64,000 nt of DNA from Acetivibrio ethanolgignens (GCF_001461035.1 NZ_LNAM01000197.1:1-64000), one strand, 5' to 3'; numbered from the stretch's first letter, positions 23,339 through 32,315 are shown. Notes: generated from the letters alone by a model not told the origin. Program-made: numbers and translations.

Positions 23339-24661
23339 ATGAGAATGTACGATTTGATTGAAAAAAAGAAAATGGGCGAGGAGCTTTCTAAGGAAGAGAT
23401 TTCCTTTATGGTCGGAGGCTATGTAAAGGGTGAAATTCCAGATTATCAGATGTCTGCCATGCTGATGGCCATTTATTTTAAGGGAATGACTACGGAGGAG
23501 CTTACCAATCTGACACTTACGATGGCTCATTCCGGGGATATGGTAGATTTATCTCCAATCCAGGGAATTAAGGTTGACAAGCACAGCACCGGTGGTGTTG
23601 GCGACAAAACCACTCTGGTGGTGGCTCCGACAGTGGCAGCCTGTGGCGTAAAGGTAGCCAAGATGTCCGGCAGAGGTTTAGGCCATACCGGTGGTACTGT
23701 TGATAAACTGGAATCCATTCCTGGATTTGTAACTGCTCTGAGTGAGCAGGAGTTTTTTGACACAGTAAATAAAATTGGTGTCAGTGTTATCGGTCAGACC
23801 GGTAATCTGGCTCCTGCAGATAAAAAACTATATGCTCTAAGAGATACCACAGCGACGGTAAACAGTGTACCGTTAATTGCGGCATCTATTATGAGTAAGA
23901 AGCTGGCAGCCGGAAGCGATTGCATCCTTTTGGATGTAACGACGGGAAGTGGTGCCTTTATCAAGGATTTTGAGGAGGCTATTGTGCTAGCGCAGACCAT
24001 GGTAAATATCGGTGAGGGTGCCGGTAGAAGAACAGTGGCTCTGATTACTAATATGGATACACCTCTTGGTTCAGCTATCGGAAATATCAATGAGGTACAG
24101 GAGGTTACAGAGCTTCTAAAGGGTACTGGTCCAGAGGACTTAAAGACGGTATGTCTCCATCTGGCTGCTAATATGCTGTATCTGGCAGAAAAGGGCAGTA
24201 TGGATGAATGTATGAAAAAAGCAAAAGAAACCATGGAGAGTGGTGCTTCCTATAGAAAGTTCCTGGAAATGGTAGAGGCTCAGCATGGAGATAAATCCTA
24301 CATAGAAAACCCAGAGAAGTTTGATAAAGCAGAGTTTTATTATGAGGTAGCTGCACCGGCAACTGGCTATATCACTCACATGAACACCGAGCAGTGTGGT
24401 ATTGCATCAGTTGTTCTGGGGGCCGGCAGAGAAACCAAGGAAAGTGAGATTGATTTCACCGCAGGTATTCGGATTCAGAAAAAGACCGGAGATTATGTCA
24501 CAGTAGGTGATACTATCGCTACACTCTACTCTTCATCTGACAGTGGCTTTGCTTCTGCGGCAGATATGCTTGTAAAGGCATACACTATCAGCAGTGAGAA
24601 GCCAGAGCCAGAGAAGCTGATACTGGCAAGAGTAACAAAGGACGGGGTGCAAAAATACTAA
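23339..24661 (+). CDS. pdp: Pyrimidine-nucleoside phosphorylase
   Basis: A 440-residue enzyme of the thymidine/pyrimidine phosphorylase family. Motifs: KVDKHSTGGVGDKTTL (family signature), MSGRGLGHTGGTVDKLES and KKLAAGSDCILLDV, plus the C-terminal PYNP domain. It splits uridine and thymidine to base and sugar-1-phosphate. It ends the nucleoside salvage unit; no deoC or deoB is present in the window. Confidence 0.95.
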   Translation: MRMYDLIEKKKMGEELSKEEISFMVGGYVKGEIPDYQMSAMLMAIYFKGMTTEELTNLTLTMAHSGDMVDLSPIQGIKVDKHSTGGVGDKTTLVVAPTVAACGVKVAKMSGRGLGHTGGTVDKLESIPGFVTALSEQEFFDTVNKIGVSVIGQTGNLAPADKKLYALRDTTATVNSVPLIAASIMSKKLAAGSDCILLDVTTGSGAFIKDFEEAIVLAQTMVNIGEGAGRRTVALITNMDTPLGSAIGNINEVQEVTELLKGTGPEDLKTVCLHLAANMLYLAEKGSMDECMKKAKETMESGASYRKFLEMVEAQHGDKSYIENPEKFDKAEFYYEVAAPATGYITHMNTEQCGIASVVLGAGRETKESEIDFTAGIRIQKKTGDYVTVGDTIATLYSSSDSGFASAADMLVKAYTISSEKPEPEKLILARVTKDGVQKY

Positions 24662-24669
24662 ATCGGTGT

Positions 24670-24698
24670 AAAAGGGAGCTAAAACAGCTCCCTTTTTT
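24670..24698 (+). terminator. Intrinsic terminator after pdp
   Basis: AAAAGGGAGCT pairs with AGCTCCCTTTT around a short AAAAC loop and ends in six T. It closes the nucleoside salvage region. Confidence 0.9.
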
Positions 24699-24786
24699 AG
24701 ATAAACTTAAGAAATACCCCCTTTCATAACTTGACTAGAGAAGTTATAATAGAAGATAAGACTACTATAGAAATGGAGCGAGTTTC

Positions 24787-25944
24787 TTGAAGGATTGTAT
24801 CATTATCGGTTGTGGCTTTGCCGGAGCAACGGCGGCAAGGCAGCTGGCAGAAGCGGGCTGGAGGGCTCTGATTCTGGAGCAGAGAGACCACATTGGCGGC
24901 AATGCCTATGATGAAGAGGACGAATATGGAGTTTTAGTCCACAAGTATGGACCGCATATTTTCCACACAGAGAAAAAACGGGTATATGAGTATTTATCAA
25001 GGTTTACGGACTGGTATGCTTACAGCCATGAGGTTGTAGGAAAAGTGGGAGACAAGCTTTTGCCGATTCCCTTTAATCTAAATACACTGGGTATGGTGTA
25101 TGGAGAGAAAAAGGCAAAGGAACTTCGTGAGATTTTGGAGGCCGAGTATGGAACCGAGGTAAAGGTGCCGATTCTGAAGCTTAGGAAGCACAGCCGCCAA
25201 GAGATTAAGGAGCTGGCAGACTATGTGTATCAGAATGTATTCCTGAAATATACGATGAAGCAGTGGGGAAGAACCCCCGAAGAGATTGACCCGGCAATAT
25301 CCGGAAGGGTCCCGGTATTTTTGTCTTGGGACAACCGATATTTTCAGGATACCTGGCAGGGTATGCCAAGGGATGGCTATACACCACTTTTTAAGAAGCT
25401 TCTTGCTCATACCGGTATTGAGGTTCGACTTTCTTGCCCAGCAGCAAGTGTACTTTCCTTTGATAAGGAGGCTGGAAAAATTTATTTTGAAGGTAAGGAA
25501 TATACAGGGACTATGATTTATACTGGAGCGATTGATGAATTGTTTGATTGCTGCTATGGAAAACTTCCGTATCGTAGCTTGGATTTTGCCTTTGAGCATT
25601 ATCCAGAGAAATTTTATCAGAGCCATGGGGTTGTAAACTATACTGTCTCAGAGGAATATACCAGAATTACTGAATTTAAACGGCTGACTGGACAGGCTTG
25701 TGAGGGAACGACAATCATTAAGGAATATCCAAGGAGCTATACTGGCGGGAAGGGGCAGATTCCATATTATGCAATTCAGAATCCGGAAAATCAGGCACTT
25801 TATGAAAAATACTGCGAGCTTGCAGGCAGGTTCCCACACATGCATATGCTGGGACGGCTGGCAGAGTACAAATACTATAATATTGATGCGATTGTAGACC
25901 GGGCATTAGAGCTGGCAGAGAGCATCAGCAGGGAGGGTGTTTAA
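24787..25944 (+). CDS. glf: UDP-galactopyranose mutase
   Basis: A 385-residue flavoenzyme that turns UDP-galactopyranose into UDP-galactofuranose for surface glycans. The FAD motif is CIIIGCGFAGATAARQLAE; HIGGNAYDE, KYGPHIFHTE and PIPFNLNT are mutase signatures, with FLKYTMKQWG following. The start is a TTG at 24787, with GGAGCGAG upstream. A TATAAT box lies about 30 bp upstream (24756) without a good -35. The glycosyltransferase begins directly after its stop. Confidence 0.95.
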   Translation: MKDCIIIGCGFAGATAARQLAEAGWRALILEQRDHIGGNAYDEEDEYGVLVHKYGPHIFHTEKKRVYEYLSRFTDWYAYSHEVVGKVGDKLLPIPFNLNTLGMVYGEKKAKELREILEAEYGTEVKVPILKLRKHSRQEIKELADYVYQNVFLKYTMKQWGRTPEEIDPAISGRVPVFLSWDNRYFQDTWQGMPRDGYTPLFKKLLAHTGIEVRLSCPAASVLSFDKEAGKIYFEGKEYTGTMIYTGAIDELFDCCYGKLPYRSLDFAFEHYPEKFYQSHGVVNYTVSEEYTRITEFKRLTGQACEGTTIIKEYPRSYTGGKGQIPYYAIQNPENQALYEKYCELAGRFPHMHMLGRLAEYKYYNIDAIVDRALELAESISREGV

Positions 25945-26961
25945 ATGAAGCTGTTAAGTGTGGCAATTCCATGCTATAACTCAGAGGCTTATATGGCACA
26001 CGCGATAGAAAGCCTTTTGGTAGGTGGCGAGGACATGGAGATTTTAATTGTAAATGATGGCTCCAAGGATAGGACAGCAGAGATTGCAGAGGAGTATGCT
26101 AAAAAATATCCAACGATTGTCCGGGCGATTCACCAGGAAAATGGCGGTCATGGGGAAGCTGTAAACACAGGAATTCGTAATGCAACGGGCCTTTATTATA
26201 AGGTGGTAGACAGTGATGACTGGGTAGATGCTGAGGCACTGCATAGGATTTTGAAGGTTTTGCGAGAAATGGTGGAAAATTCCACTGGGTTGGATGTGCT
26301 AATTTCCAATTATGTATATGAAAAGCCATCTGTAAATAAACAAAAGGTCATTGATTATCGGAATGCCATGCCGACAGACCGCATTTTTACGTGGTCTGAT
26401 TTGAAACATTTTAAAGCAAGCCAGAATATCCTGATGCACTCGGTTATTTACCGGACGAAGCTGTTACGGGATTGTGGATTAGAGCTTCCGAAGCATACCT
26501 TCTATGTGGATAACATTTATGTGTATTACCCATTGCCTCATGTGATGACAATGTATTATCTGGATGTTGATTTTTATCGCTATTTTATCGGAAGAGAGGA
26601 TCAGTCGGTAAATGAAAAAGTTATGATTGGAAGGATTGACCAGCAGCTTAAGATTACTAGGATTATGATTGAAGCCCATGATTTAAGTAAAATTAAGAAT
26701 AAAAAGCTTCGTGGCTATATGACAAAATACTTAACTATGATGATGACAGTCAGTACGGTGCTGTTAATCCGTGAAGGCTCAGATGCCAGCCTGGCCAAGA
26801 GAGATGAGTTGTGGAAGTTCCTGGAAAAGAGTAACAAGAATCTTTACAAGGCTGTGAAACGCTGTTTCCTGGGACGCTCCATGCAGCTTCATGGAAAGAT
26901 GGGAAATCTTTTGATTATGTGGGGATATCAGCTTTCACAGAAGATTTATGGGTTTAATTAA
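25945..26961 (+). CDS. Family 2 glycosyltransferase
   Basis: A 338-residue GT-A enzyme: SVAIPCYNSEAYMAHAIESL at the N-terminus, EILIVNDGSKDRTAEIAEEY, NGGHGEAVNTGI and the DXD-type VDSDDW. It starts at the base after the glf stop, with AGGGAGGTG upstream, so the pair is translationally coupled. It plausibly transfers galactofuranose or a related sugar to a lipid or polymer; the C-terminal part holds no membrane span. Acceptor unknown. Confidence 0.88.
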   Translation: MKLLSVAIPCYNSEAYMAHAIESLLVGGEDMEILIVNDGSKDRTAEIAEEYAKKYPTIVRAIHQENGGHGEAVNTGIRNATGLYYKVVDSDDWVDAEALHRILKVLREMVENSTGLDVLISNYVYEKPSVNKQKVIDYRNAMPTDRIFTWSDLKHFKASQNILMHSVIYRTKLLRDCGLELPKHTFYVDNIYVYYPLPHVMTMYYLDVDFYRYFIGREDQSVNEKVMIGRIDQQLKITRIMIEAHDLSKIKNKKLRGYMTKYLTMMMTVSTVLLIREGSDASLAKRDELWKFLEKSNKNLYKAVKRCFLGRSMQLHGKMGNLLIMWGYQLSQKIYGFN

Positions 26962-27004
26962 TATGATACCAGGGGCAAAATACCTGTTTTATAGGGAGTA
27001 AATT

Positions 27005-27148
27005 ATGAATAAGGGTATTGGTTATATACTGGAGACAGAGCGAAAAAAGGCAGGGCTTTCTCTAAAGGAGCTTTCCCGTGGCTATACCAGTCCTTCCCAG
27101 CTTTGCAGGATGGAAATGGAAGAACATCAGATGGAGGATTTTAAGTGA
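27005..27148 (+). pseudogene. Truncated XRE-type regulator (N-terminal part)
   Basis: A 47-residue frame that begins NKGIGYILETERKKAGLSL and goes on KELSRGYTSPSQLCRMEME, which matches the first helix-turn-helix of XRE/TPR-type regulators of Clostridia. It stops just after HQMEDFK, before any further domain, and its stop overlaps the GTG of the next gene. ATAGGGAG lies upstream. It is either the left-over of a longer regulator or a short leader gene that couples translation of the lipoprotein. Confidence 0.6.
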
Positions 27149-28248
27149 GACATAAAATATCAGCAGTAGTGATTTTACTCCTAACAGAGCTTTTAATCGG
27201 TTGCAGTAAATGGGATTTTTCTTATAGCACCTACGAAATAAAAGAAAGTAAAATAGTAGAAAAGGCTAAAGAGGCCTTTGGAGAAGGCGATTATAGACTT
27301 ACGGTGAATAATGCTGTTGATGGGAAACTTCAGTGTACCTGGGATTTAAACAATCCGCTGGGAGATGGGGCGGACATTTTAAAGACAAAAAAGCTGTTTT
27401 CCTATGACTTTGATAAAAATGAGATAAGCTTAATCAAAGAAATAAAAGGGGAAGTGAGGGTATATGATTACATCTGCATAAAGAATTGCCTATATTATTC
27501 CACGGTGGAAAGGACTGGCTATAGCTATGATGAACCCTATAGCTGGAAGGTTTGGAAGGAAGATAGAAATACAAGGGATGGAAAAAGGGTTCTTTTAGAG
27601 GAAGGAAAGACCTTTGACGATTTAAAAACGCCGGTTTTCGGGAGAAAAGGGGATAGCGTTTATTATTTATCAGAAACGGTAGAGGATAAAAACCAATATA
27701 CCTGTAGTTATACGAAAATACAGAATGGGAAGCTGGAAAAGGTTTTTTCCTATACTGGAAAGATGAAGGACTATTATTTAGCAGAGGATACGTGGTATTT
27801 TACCGATAATGAACTTTCCAGGACAGGGGATAAATACTCTTTTGTTTTACATCAAAAAGGAAACAGTACGTTATTTTATTATGAAAGGGAGGAGCTTTTG
27901 CAGGAAAATTTTGAAAAAATGATAAGTTTCCAATATGACTTGGGAGATGTGGTTTTGCTTAAGTTTGCAGGAGATGATTATATTTCTCTGTTTGATAAAA
28001 AAACGAAAAAGATAAAGGAGACAACGGATAGACAAACATACTATTGTGGAGCTTATGTTAGTAAAAATGCAATCATGGTGTATGCGAAAAATAGCACAGA
28101 CGCTACTTTGCTTTGGAGTGAAAAAGGGGAATTGAAATCCATGAAGATAGAAAAACCGAAGAATACGTTAGTTCGTTTTTATTTTGTTGAAGAAAATAAG
28201 ATTTTGATGGGAAATGGAAATGATTATTATGAGGTAAGCCTGCGATGA
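27145..28248 (+). CDS. Putative lipoprotein of unknown function
   Basis: A 367-residue exported protein: a hydrophobic signal (AVVILLLTELLIGC) with a lipobox LIGC at about residue 17-20, then a mainly beta, charged body rich in Y, K and D (many YS, KYSF and YYE segments) that suggests a propeller-like outer domain. The start is a GTG inside the stop of the truncated regulator, 7 nt after GGAGG. It ends before a strong bidirectional terminator. I do not recognise a family. Confidence 0.6.
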   Translation: MRHKISAVVILLLTELLIGCSKWDFSYSTYEIKESKIVEKAKEAFGEGDYRLTVNNAVDGKLQCTWDLNNPLGDGADILKTKKLFSYDFDKNEISLIKEIKGEVRVYDYICIKNCLYYSTVERTGYSYDEPYSWKVWKEDRNTRDGKRVLLEEGKTFDDLKTPVFGRKGDSVYYLSETVEDKNQYTCSYTKIQNGKLEKVFSYTGKMKDYYLAEDTWYFTDNELSRTGDKYSFVLHQKGNSTLFYYEREELLQENFEKMISFQYDLGDVVLLKFAGDDYISLFDKKTKKIKETTDRQTYYCGAYVSKNAIMVYAKNSTDATLLWSEKGELKSMKIEKPKNTLVRFYFVEENKILMGNGNDYYEVSLR

Positions 28249-28458
28249 TAGATAATATGAAGTGCCCCTCCGCATTTGTAGCAACGTGGATTTACCTGGA
28301 AATCAATATGCTGCATATTTAGGGCTTGCTCTTGGCGAGAATTCCAGTTCTACAAACATCAATCGAAACGGAATCTGATTCACGCATATTGGAAAGCTTA
28401 GAACTTCAGATACGATATTGCTTATGCAAAATTGGGATTAGGGAGTGTATTTTTTATG

Positions 28459-28506
28459 AAAGAAGTGCTTTTTGCAGGATGTGACCTCAAAAAGCACTTC
28501 TTTTTT
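28459..28506. terminator. Bidirectional terminator between convergent genes
   Basis: AGAAGTGCTTTTT pairs with AAAAAGCACTTCT and ends in six T; the opposite strand reads into A/T-rich ends as well. It would serve the lipoprotein and the PAP2 gene. The 210 bp between the lipoprotein stop and this stem hold no gene I can support. Confidence 0.8.
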
Positions 28507-28508
28507 GA

Positions 28509-29177
28509 TTAACTAGACTTTGCGAACACTTCTCTTTTCTTACGGTTTTCAAACATATGACTGTAATCGATCTTATAAACAAAAGGATACATTACAGTAA
28601 ATAAGGCCAGTGCACAGATGCCGTCAAAAACAGAATGCTGTTTTAAAAATACGGTGGACATACAAATCAGAACCATCAGAACAAAGGAGCCTCTGCGAAT
28701 CCACTTTTTGTTTTTGAATAACTTGCTGTTCATAATAGCACTATGTGCTACCAGAGAATTAAATACATGGATACTTGGACATACGTTAGTGCTGGTGTCG
28801 GTCCGGTATAAGACCTGTACCAGAGAAACTAAAATATTGTTTCTTTCAAAGGTGGTCGGTCTTAAATTCTGGCAATTTGGCCAAAAGGTATAAATGATAA
28901 GGCAGATAGTCATTCCAATAAATAAAAAGGAGGTGGAACGGTAAAAATCCTCCTTTTTATGGAAGAAAAAGTATCCAACGACAATGACCATGTAACCAAA
29001 CCAAAGGATGTATGGAATATAAAACCATTCATTGAAAGGAATGGAGTCGTCAAGAGCTGTATGGATTGTTTTCATTGGAACACCGGTCCGAGCTTCCAGG
29101 GCGAAAAACCAATAAAAATAAATCGGCAGATAGGATAAAATCCATGCATGCTTATATTTTTGTAAAAATGCTCGCAT
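28509..29177 (-). CDS. PAP2-family membrane phosphatase
   Basis: A 222-residue membrane protein with six hydrophobic segments. Phosphatase motif 2 appears as CPSIHVFNS (usual form PSGH) and motif 3 as STVFLKQHSVFDGI with the H-x-x-x-D pair. Members act on lipid phosphates such as undecaprenyl or phosphatidylglycerol phosphate at the outer membrane face. Motif 1 (K...RP) may be NCQNLRPTTF. GGAAGGAG lies 8 nt before the ATG. It could also be an inositol-phosphorylceramide synthase-like transferase (AUR1 group), which shares this shape. Confidence 0.8.
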   Translation of the reverse strand: MRAFLQKYKHAWILSYLPIYFYWFFALEARTGVPMKTIHTALDDSIPFNEWFYIPYILWFGYMVIVVGYFFFHKKEDFYRSTSFLFIGMTICLIIYTFWPNCQNLRPTTFERNNILVSLVQVLYRTDTSTNVCPSIHVFNSLVAHSAIMNSKLFKNKKWIRRGSFVLMVLICMSTVFLKQHSVFDGICALALFTVMYPFVYKIDYSHMFENRKKREVFAKSS

Positions 29178-29296
29178 TTTTTAACTCCTTCCAAATAATT
29201 TCTTTCTTGCTTTCAGCATTATAGCACAGCTGAATTTTAGTTACAACCGGAAATTGGGAATTTTAAGAAATTGTTTATGGAAGCTTAAGAAATCAG

Positions 29297-29325
29297 TTGA
29301 AAATATATGTAAAAAGGCATACAAT
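29297..29325 (+). promoter_or_regulatory. Promoter of rpiB
   Basis: TTGAAA and TACAAT with 17-bp spacing, 55 bp before the rpiB start. Confidence 0.65.
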
Positions 29326-29380
29326 TATGCATGTATCCGATAATAATAAAAAATATTTTTAATAGAAAGGAATCTGGAAA

Positions 29381-29821
29381 ATGAAAATTGCAATTGGAAA
29401 TGATCATGCAGCAGTAGAGATGAAAAAGGAAATCTGTGCTTTTTTAGAGGAACTGGGGCATGAGGTTATTAACTTTGGTACAGATACTGGTGAAAGCGTA
29501 AATTATCCGGTTTATGGAGAGAAGGTAGGACGTGCTGTTGCATCAAGAGAAGCAGACTGCGGTATTGCCATCTGTGGTACTGGTGTAGGTATTTCTCTGG
29601 CGGCTAACAAGGTAAAGGGTATCCGTGCAGTGGTTTGCAGTGAACCATATTCTGCAAAACTGGCAAAGCTGCATAACAATGCAAATGTACTTTGCTTTGG
29701 GGCAAGAGTTATTGGGATTGAGCTGGCAAAGATGATTGTAACAGAGTGGTTGAATGCAGAATTTGAAGGCGGACGCCATGCAGACCGGGTAAATATGATC
29801 ATGGAAATTGAAAATCGCTAA
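29381..29821 (+). CDS. rpiB: Ribose-5-phosphate isomerase B
   Basis: A 146-residue RpiB/LacAB-family isomerase. Motifs: MKIAIGNDHAAVEMK at the N-terminus, NYPVYGEKV, and GIAICGTGVGISLAANK with the catalytic cysteine; HNNANVLCFGARVIG follows. It interconverts ribose- and ribulose-5-phosphate and could use ribose released by the nucleoside phosphorylases. AAAGGAATC precedes the ATG. Confidence 0.94.
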   Translation: MKIAIGNDHAAVEMKKEICAFLEELGHEVINFGTDTGESVNYPVYGEKVGRAVASREADCGIAICGTGVGISLAANKVKGIRAVVCSEPYSAKLAKLHNNANVLCFGARVIGIELAKMIVTEWLNAEFEGGRHADRVNMIMEIENR

Positions 29822-29846
29822 AACAAATGGTTTGTTCAAAGGATAA

Positions 29847-29960
29847 TCGGGTGGTGAAGAACAAAAGATGTGGTTTGTATTTCTTCATGAGAGCCTTACT
29901 GCTAAATCATTTGTAGGAGCTGTTTTGATTACTGCAGGAACACTGATTATGGTTTTATAA
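29847..29960 (+). pseudogene. C-terminal remnant of an EamA/DMT transporter
   Basis: A short frame ending FLHESLTAKSFVGAVLITAG-TLIMVL, the last transmembrane helix typical of EamA family proteins (GE.L....G..LI..G..L). No ribosome site or upstream part is present; the frame is closed by a stop at 29844. It is the leftover of a lost transporter gene. Confidence 0.65.
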
Positions 29961-29965
29961 TTGAA

Positions 29966-30010
29966 AAGAGGCCGCTGCCTGATGATTTGCTTATTAAGCA
30001 GCAGCCTCTT
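29966..30010. terminator. Bidirectional terminator between rpiB side and pyrI
   Basis: AAGAGGCCGCTGC pairs with GCAGCAGCCTCTT (one G-T), and both sides are A/T-rich. It lies 21 bp after the pyrI stop on the reverse strand. Confidence 0.8.
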
Positions 30011-30030
30011 AATATTTCCGGCTCTATCTC

Positions 30031-30456
30031 TTATTTTCCGGAAACCTTCTGGTCACAGTACATACATCTGTATATACCGTTTTTGCGGTCTACCAGCTTA
30101 AATACATGGTCTAACTCCTGCTCTACAGAGGTAATGCAGCGGGGGTTCTTACATTTTGCTACATTGACAATCTTTTCTGGCAGCTCCAGGTGCTTCTTGT
30201 CTACGATTTCGTTATTCTCAATAATGATTACAGTAATATTAGGGTCGATGTAGCCTAATACGTCCAGGTTGATATCGATGTTCTCGTTAATTTTGATGAT
30301 ATCCTTAGCACCCATCTTGTTGCTCTTTACATTTTTGATGATAGCTACGCTGCAGTCTAAAGCGTCAAGGTTTAAGTATTTGTAAATCTGCATTGCCTTT
30401 CCGGCTTTGATATGGTCAAGAACGATTCCTTTTTCGATACTGTCTACTTTTAACAT
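30031..30456 (-). CDS. pyrI: Aspartate carbamoyltransferase regulatory chain
   Basis: A 141-residue PyrI. The allosteric domain holds KVDSIEKGIVLDHIKAGKA (nucleotide-binding lysine and histidine). The zinc domain has CKNPRC and CMYC, the four cysteines that contact PyrB. It lies 68 bp after pyrB in the same direction. Its presence means pyrimidine synthesis here is under feedback control by CTP/UTP, as in enterics. Confidence 0.95.
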   Translation of the reverse strand: MLKVDSIEKGIVLDHIKAGKAMQIYKYLNLDALDCSVAIIKNVKSNKMGAKDIIKINENIDINLDVLGYIDPNITVIIIENNEIVDKKHLELPEKIVNVAKCKNPRCITSVEQELDHVFKLVDRKNGIYRCMYCDQKVSGK

Positions 30457-30524
30457 AATTGCCTCCTGTATATGTATATAATGAATGAATTTCTACTATA
30501 CTAGTTAGTGTTTTACTTTCCGGA

Positions 30525-31439
30525 CTATTTATCCAGGTCGAGAAGCTTCATGATTAATGCCATTCTCACAAACTTTCCATATTCCGCCTGATCAAAATAT
30601 ACGGCTCTTGGATCGCTGTCTACCTCTACAGAAATTTCGTTTACCCTAGGCAGTGGATGAAGAATCTTTAAATCATCCTTTGCAGTGGTCAGCTTGTCCA
30701 GTGTCAGGATGTAGCTGTCCTTTAAGCGAATGTAATCAGCTTCGTTAAAGAAACGCTCTCTCTGTACACGGGTCATATATAAAATATCCAGCTGACTGAT
30801 AACATCCTCCATCTGCTCAACCTCTTCAAAAGGAATATTCTTCTTAATGAGCTCTTCTTTGATATAATCCGGAATCTGTAACTCTTTTGGGGAAATCAAT
30901 ATAAACTTTGTATTTTCATATAAGGATAATTGTTTGATTAAAGAGTGAACCGTACGGCCAAATTTTAAGTCTCCACAGAAACCAACGGTAAGATTATCAA
31001 GTCTGTGTTTTGTTTCACGAATAGTAAGAAGATCGGTAAGAGTCTGGGTCGGATGATTGTGACCACCATCACCGGCATTGATAACAGGAATTTTAACATT
31101 CATAGAAGCAACTAAGGGAGCACCTTCCTTTGGATGACGCATTGCGATGATATCGGCATATTTTTCAACGGTACGGGCTGTATCAGCAACACTTTCACCC
31201 TTAGCAGCGGAACTGGAATTAGCGGATGAGAAACCGAGAACACTACCTCCTAATTCTAACATAGCAGCTTCAAAGCTTAATCTTGTTCGGGTACTTGGTT
31301 CAAAGAATAAGGTAGCCAGCTTTTTTCCTTTACATACTTCGGAATACTTAGGCCGGTCAGAAATAATTCTTTCTGCCAGTTCGAGAATCTCGTCAATTTC
31401 AGAGAGGCTTAAATCAGTTGGGTCAATTAAGTGTTTCAT
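30525..31439 (-). CDS. pyrB: Aspartate carbamoyltransferase catalytic chain
   Basis: A 304-residue enzyme that joins carbamoyl phosphate and aspartate in pyrimidine synthesis. Motifs: [21 protein letters not shown] (carbamoyl-phosphate loop), [18 protein letters not shown] and [10 protein letters not shown] place the start at the ATG of 31439 ([10 protein letters not shown]), as in relatives, not the longer frame at 31460. It is paired with pyrI. Confidence 0.96.
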   Translation of the reverse strand: MKHLIDPTDLSLSEIDEILELAERIISDRPKYSEVCKGKKLATLFFEPSTRTRLSFEAAMLELGGSVLGFSSANSSSAAKGESVADTARTVEKYADIIAMRHPKEGAPLVASMNVKIPVINAGDGGHNHPTQTLTDLLTIRETKHRLDNLTVGFCGDLKFGRTVHSLIKQLSLYENTKFILISPKELQIPDYIKEELIKKNIPFEEVEQMEDVISQLDILYMTRVQRERFFNEADYIRLKDSYILTLDKLTTAKDDLKILHPLPRVNEISVEVDSDPRAVYFDQAEYGKFVRMALIMKLLDLDK

Positions 31440-31515
31440 GTGTCCACCAATCCTTTCCATATTTTGTTAGTTTGTTTTTTGCCGGGAAAATACAACTTCT
31501 GGGCAAATTTTTTTA

Positions 31516-31545
31516 ATTATACTATTTGACCTCTTTATTTGTCAA
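31516..31545 (-). promoter_or_regulatory. Promoter of pyrBI
   Basis: On the reverse strand, TTGACA (31540-31545) and TATAAT (31516-31521) are separated by 18 bp, about 75 bp before pyrB. Confidence 0.75.
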
Positions 31546-31557
31546 TCGTCATTTTGA

Positions 31558-32118
31558 TTAAAAAAAAGAGAATAGATAGGGGTTTTTGTAGCAATATATA
31601 GAATGGGACAATATATATGAAGTGTGAAAACAGAGAGAAAAACATGAAAATGCCTTTTTATATAGCTGTGAAAGTATTGAAAATACGCTGTTTTTGAAAA
31701 ATAGTGGACAAAACAAGATGTTTTTTTTGTAAAAAACGGTAAGTGGCAGCCAGAATTTGAATAAATAAATATAAAAAGGGTTTAAGAGGTATAAATAAAA
31801 CACGAATAAGGGAAAATAAAAAAGGGAAATGCATAAACATACTAAACAACTTAAGAATATTAGAGGAATTCACTGAATATACCAAAAATAATGCATATTC
31901 ATTCATTAGTAGTTATGATGTATAAAATGTGAATATTCATAAATAATTCAAATAAAACAAACAATTATACAGAATATACATGAAAAATGGTGAATATTCA
32001 TAGGAAAAATCTAGGAAGAAAAATACAAAATATCAACTATTAAAAATCAGACAAAAATAAAAAAAATCATGTATTATTAAGACATCAAAGGAAGCAGGGA
32101 AATGTAGTGCGATGTGTT
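31558..32118. other. AT-rich intergenic region upstream of the arginine deiminase operon
   Basis: About 560 bp, very A/T-rich, with only chance frames (for example the reverse-strand frames at 31558-31906, rich in F, Y and L and without ribosome sites). The left 330 bp hold nothing I can name. The right part carries the candidate ArgR boxes. Such a long regulatory region is unusual for this compact genome. Confidence 0.6.
31889..32003 (+). promoter_or_regulatory. Cluster of candidate ArgR boxes upstream of arcA
   Basis: At least three sites resemble the ArgR operator (ATGAATAWWWATTCAT-like): ATGCATATTCATTCATT at 31891-31907, GTGAATATTCATAAATAATTC at 31929-31949 (two half-sites in register), and TGAATATTCATA at 31991-32002. 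A weaker CTGAATATACC lies at 31873. Spacing between them is about 40-60 bp. The argR gene is at 39855. Arginine-bound ArgR activates arcABC in other Firmicutes, so the same is inferred here. Confidence 0.6.
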
Positions 32119-32247
32119 ATCGGTCATTATAAGATGTCATATGGATTGTAAAAAACAGGAAAACATGATATACTAATTACAACATTACTTGTTCTTTACT
32201 TAATAACTTGTTCTCTTTATATAATATGGCATCTTATAATGACCGAT
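32119..32247. repeat. 22-bp inverted repeat around the arcA promoter
   Basis: Left arm 32119-32140 and right arm 32226-32247 are reverse complements at 21 of 22 positions; with a small bulge the match extends a few bases outward (GATG/CATC). The 85 bp between contain the whole arcA promoter (-35 at 32146, -10 at 32169). Inverted repeats of this size around a promoter are the hallmark of invertible, phase-variable promoters. In this assembly the promoter faces arcA (ON). Two copies of ACTTGTTCT also lie inside. The alternative is a pair of regulator sites that loop DNA. Confidence 0.7.
32146..32174 (+). promoter_or_regulatory. Promoter of arcA
   Basis: TTGTAA and TATACT with 17-bp spacing. 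The predicted transcript would have a leader of about 135 nt that includes the right arm of the inverted repeat. Confidence 0.7.
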
Positions 32248-32315
32248 TCCATCGAGTGTCATTTCTAAAACAAATAAACTCGCGAAAAGCGACTAAGAAA
32301 AAGGAGGATATAAAA

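Noticed and set aside
31558-31906. Reverse-strand frames of about 80 residues in the AT-rich region before arcA
   Set aside because: Composition (F, Y, L, I) is what A/T-rich DNA gives by chance; no ribosome site and no motif.
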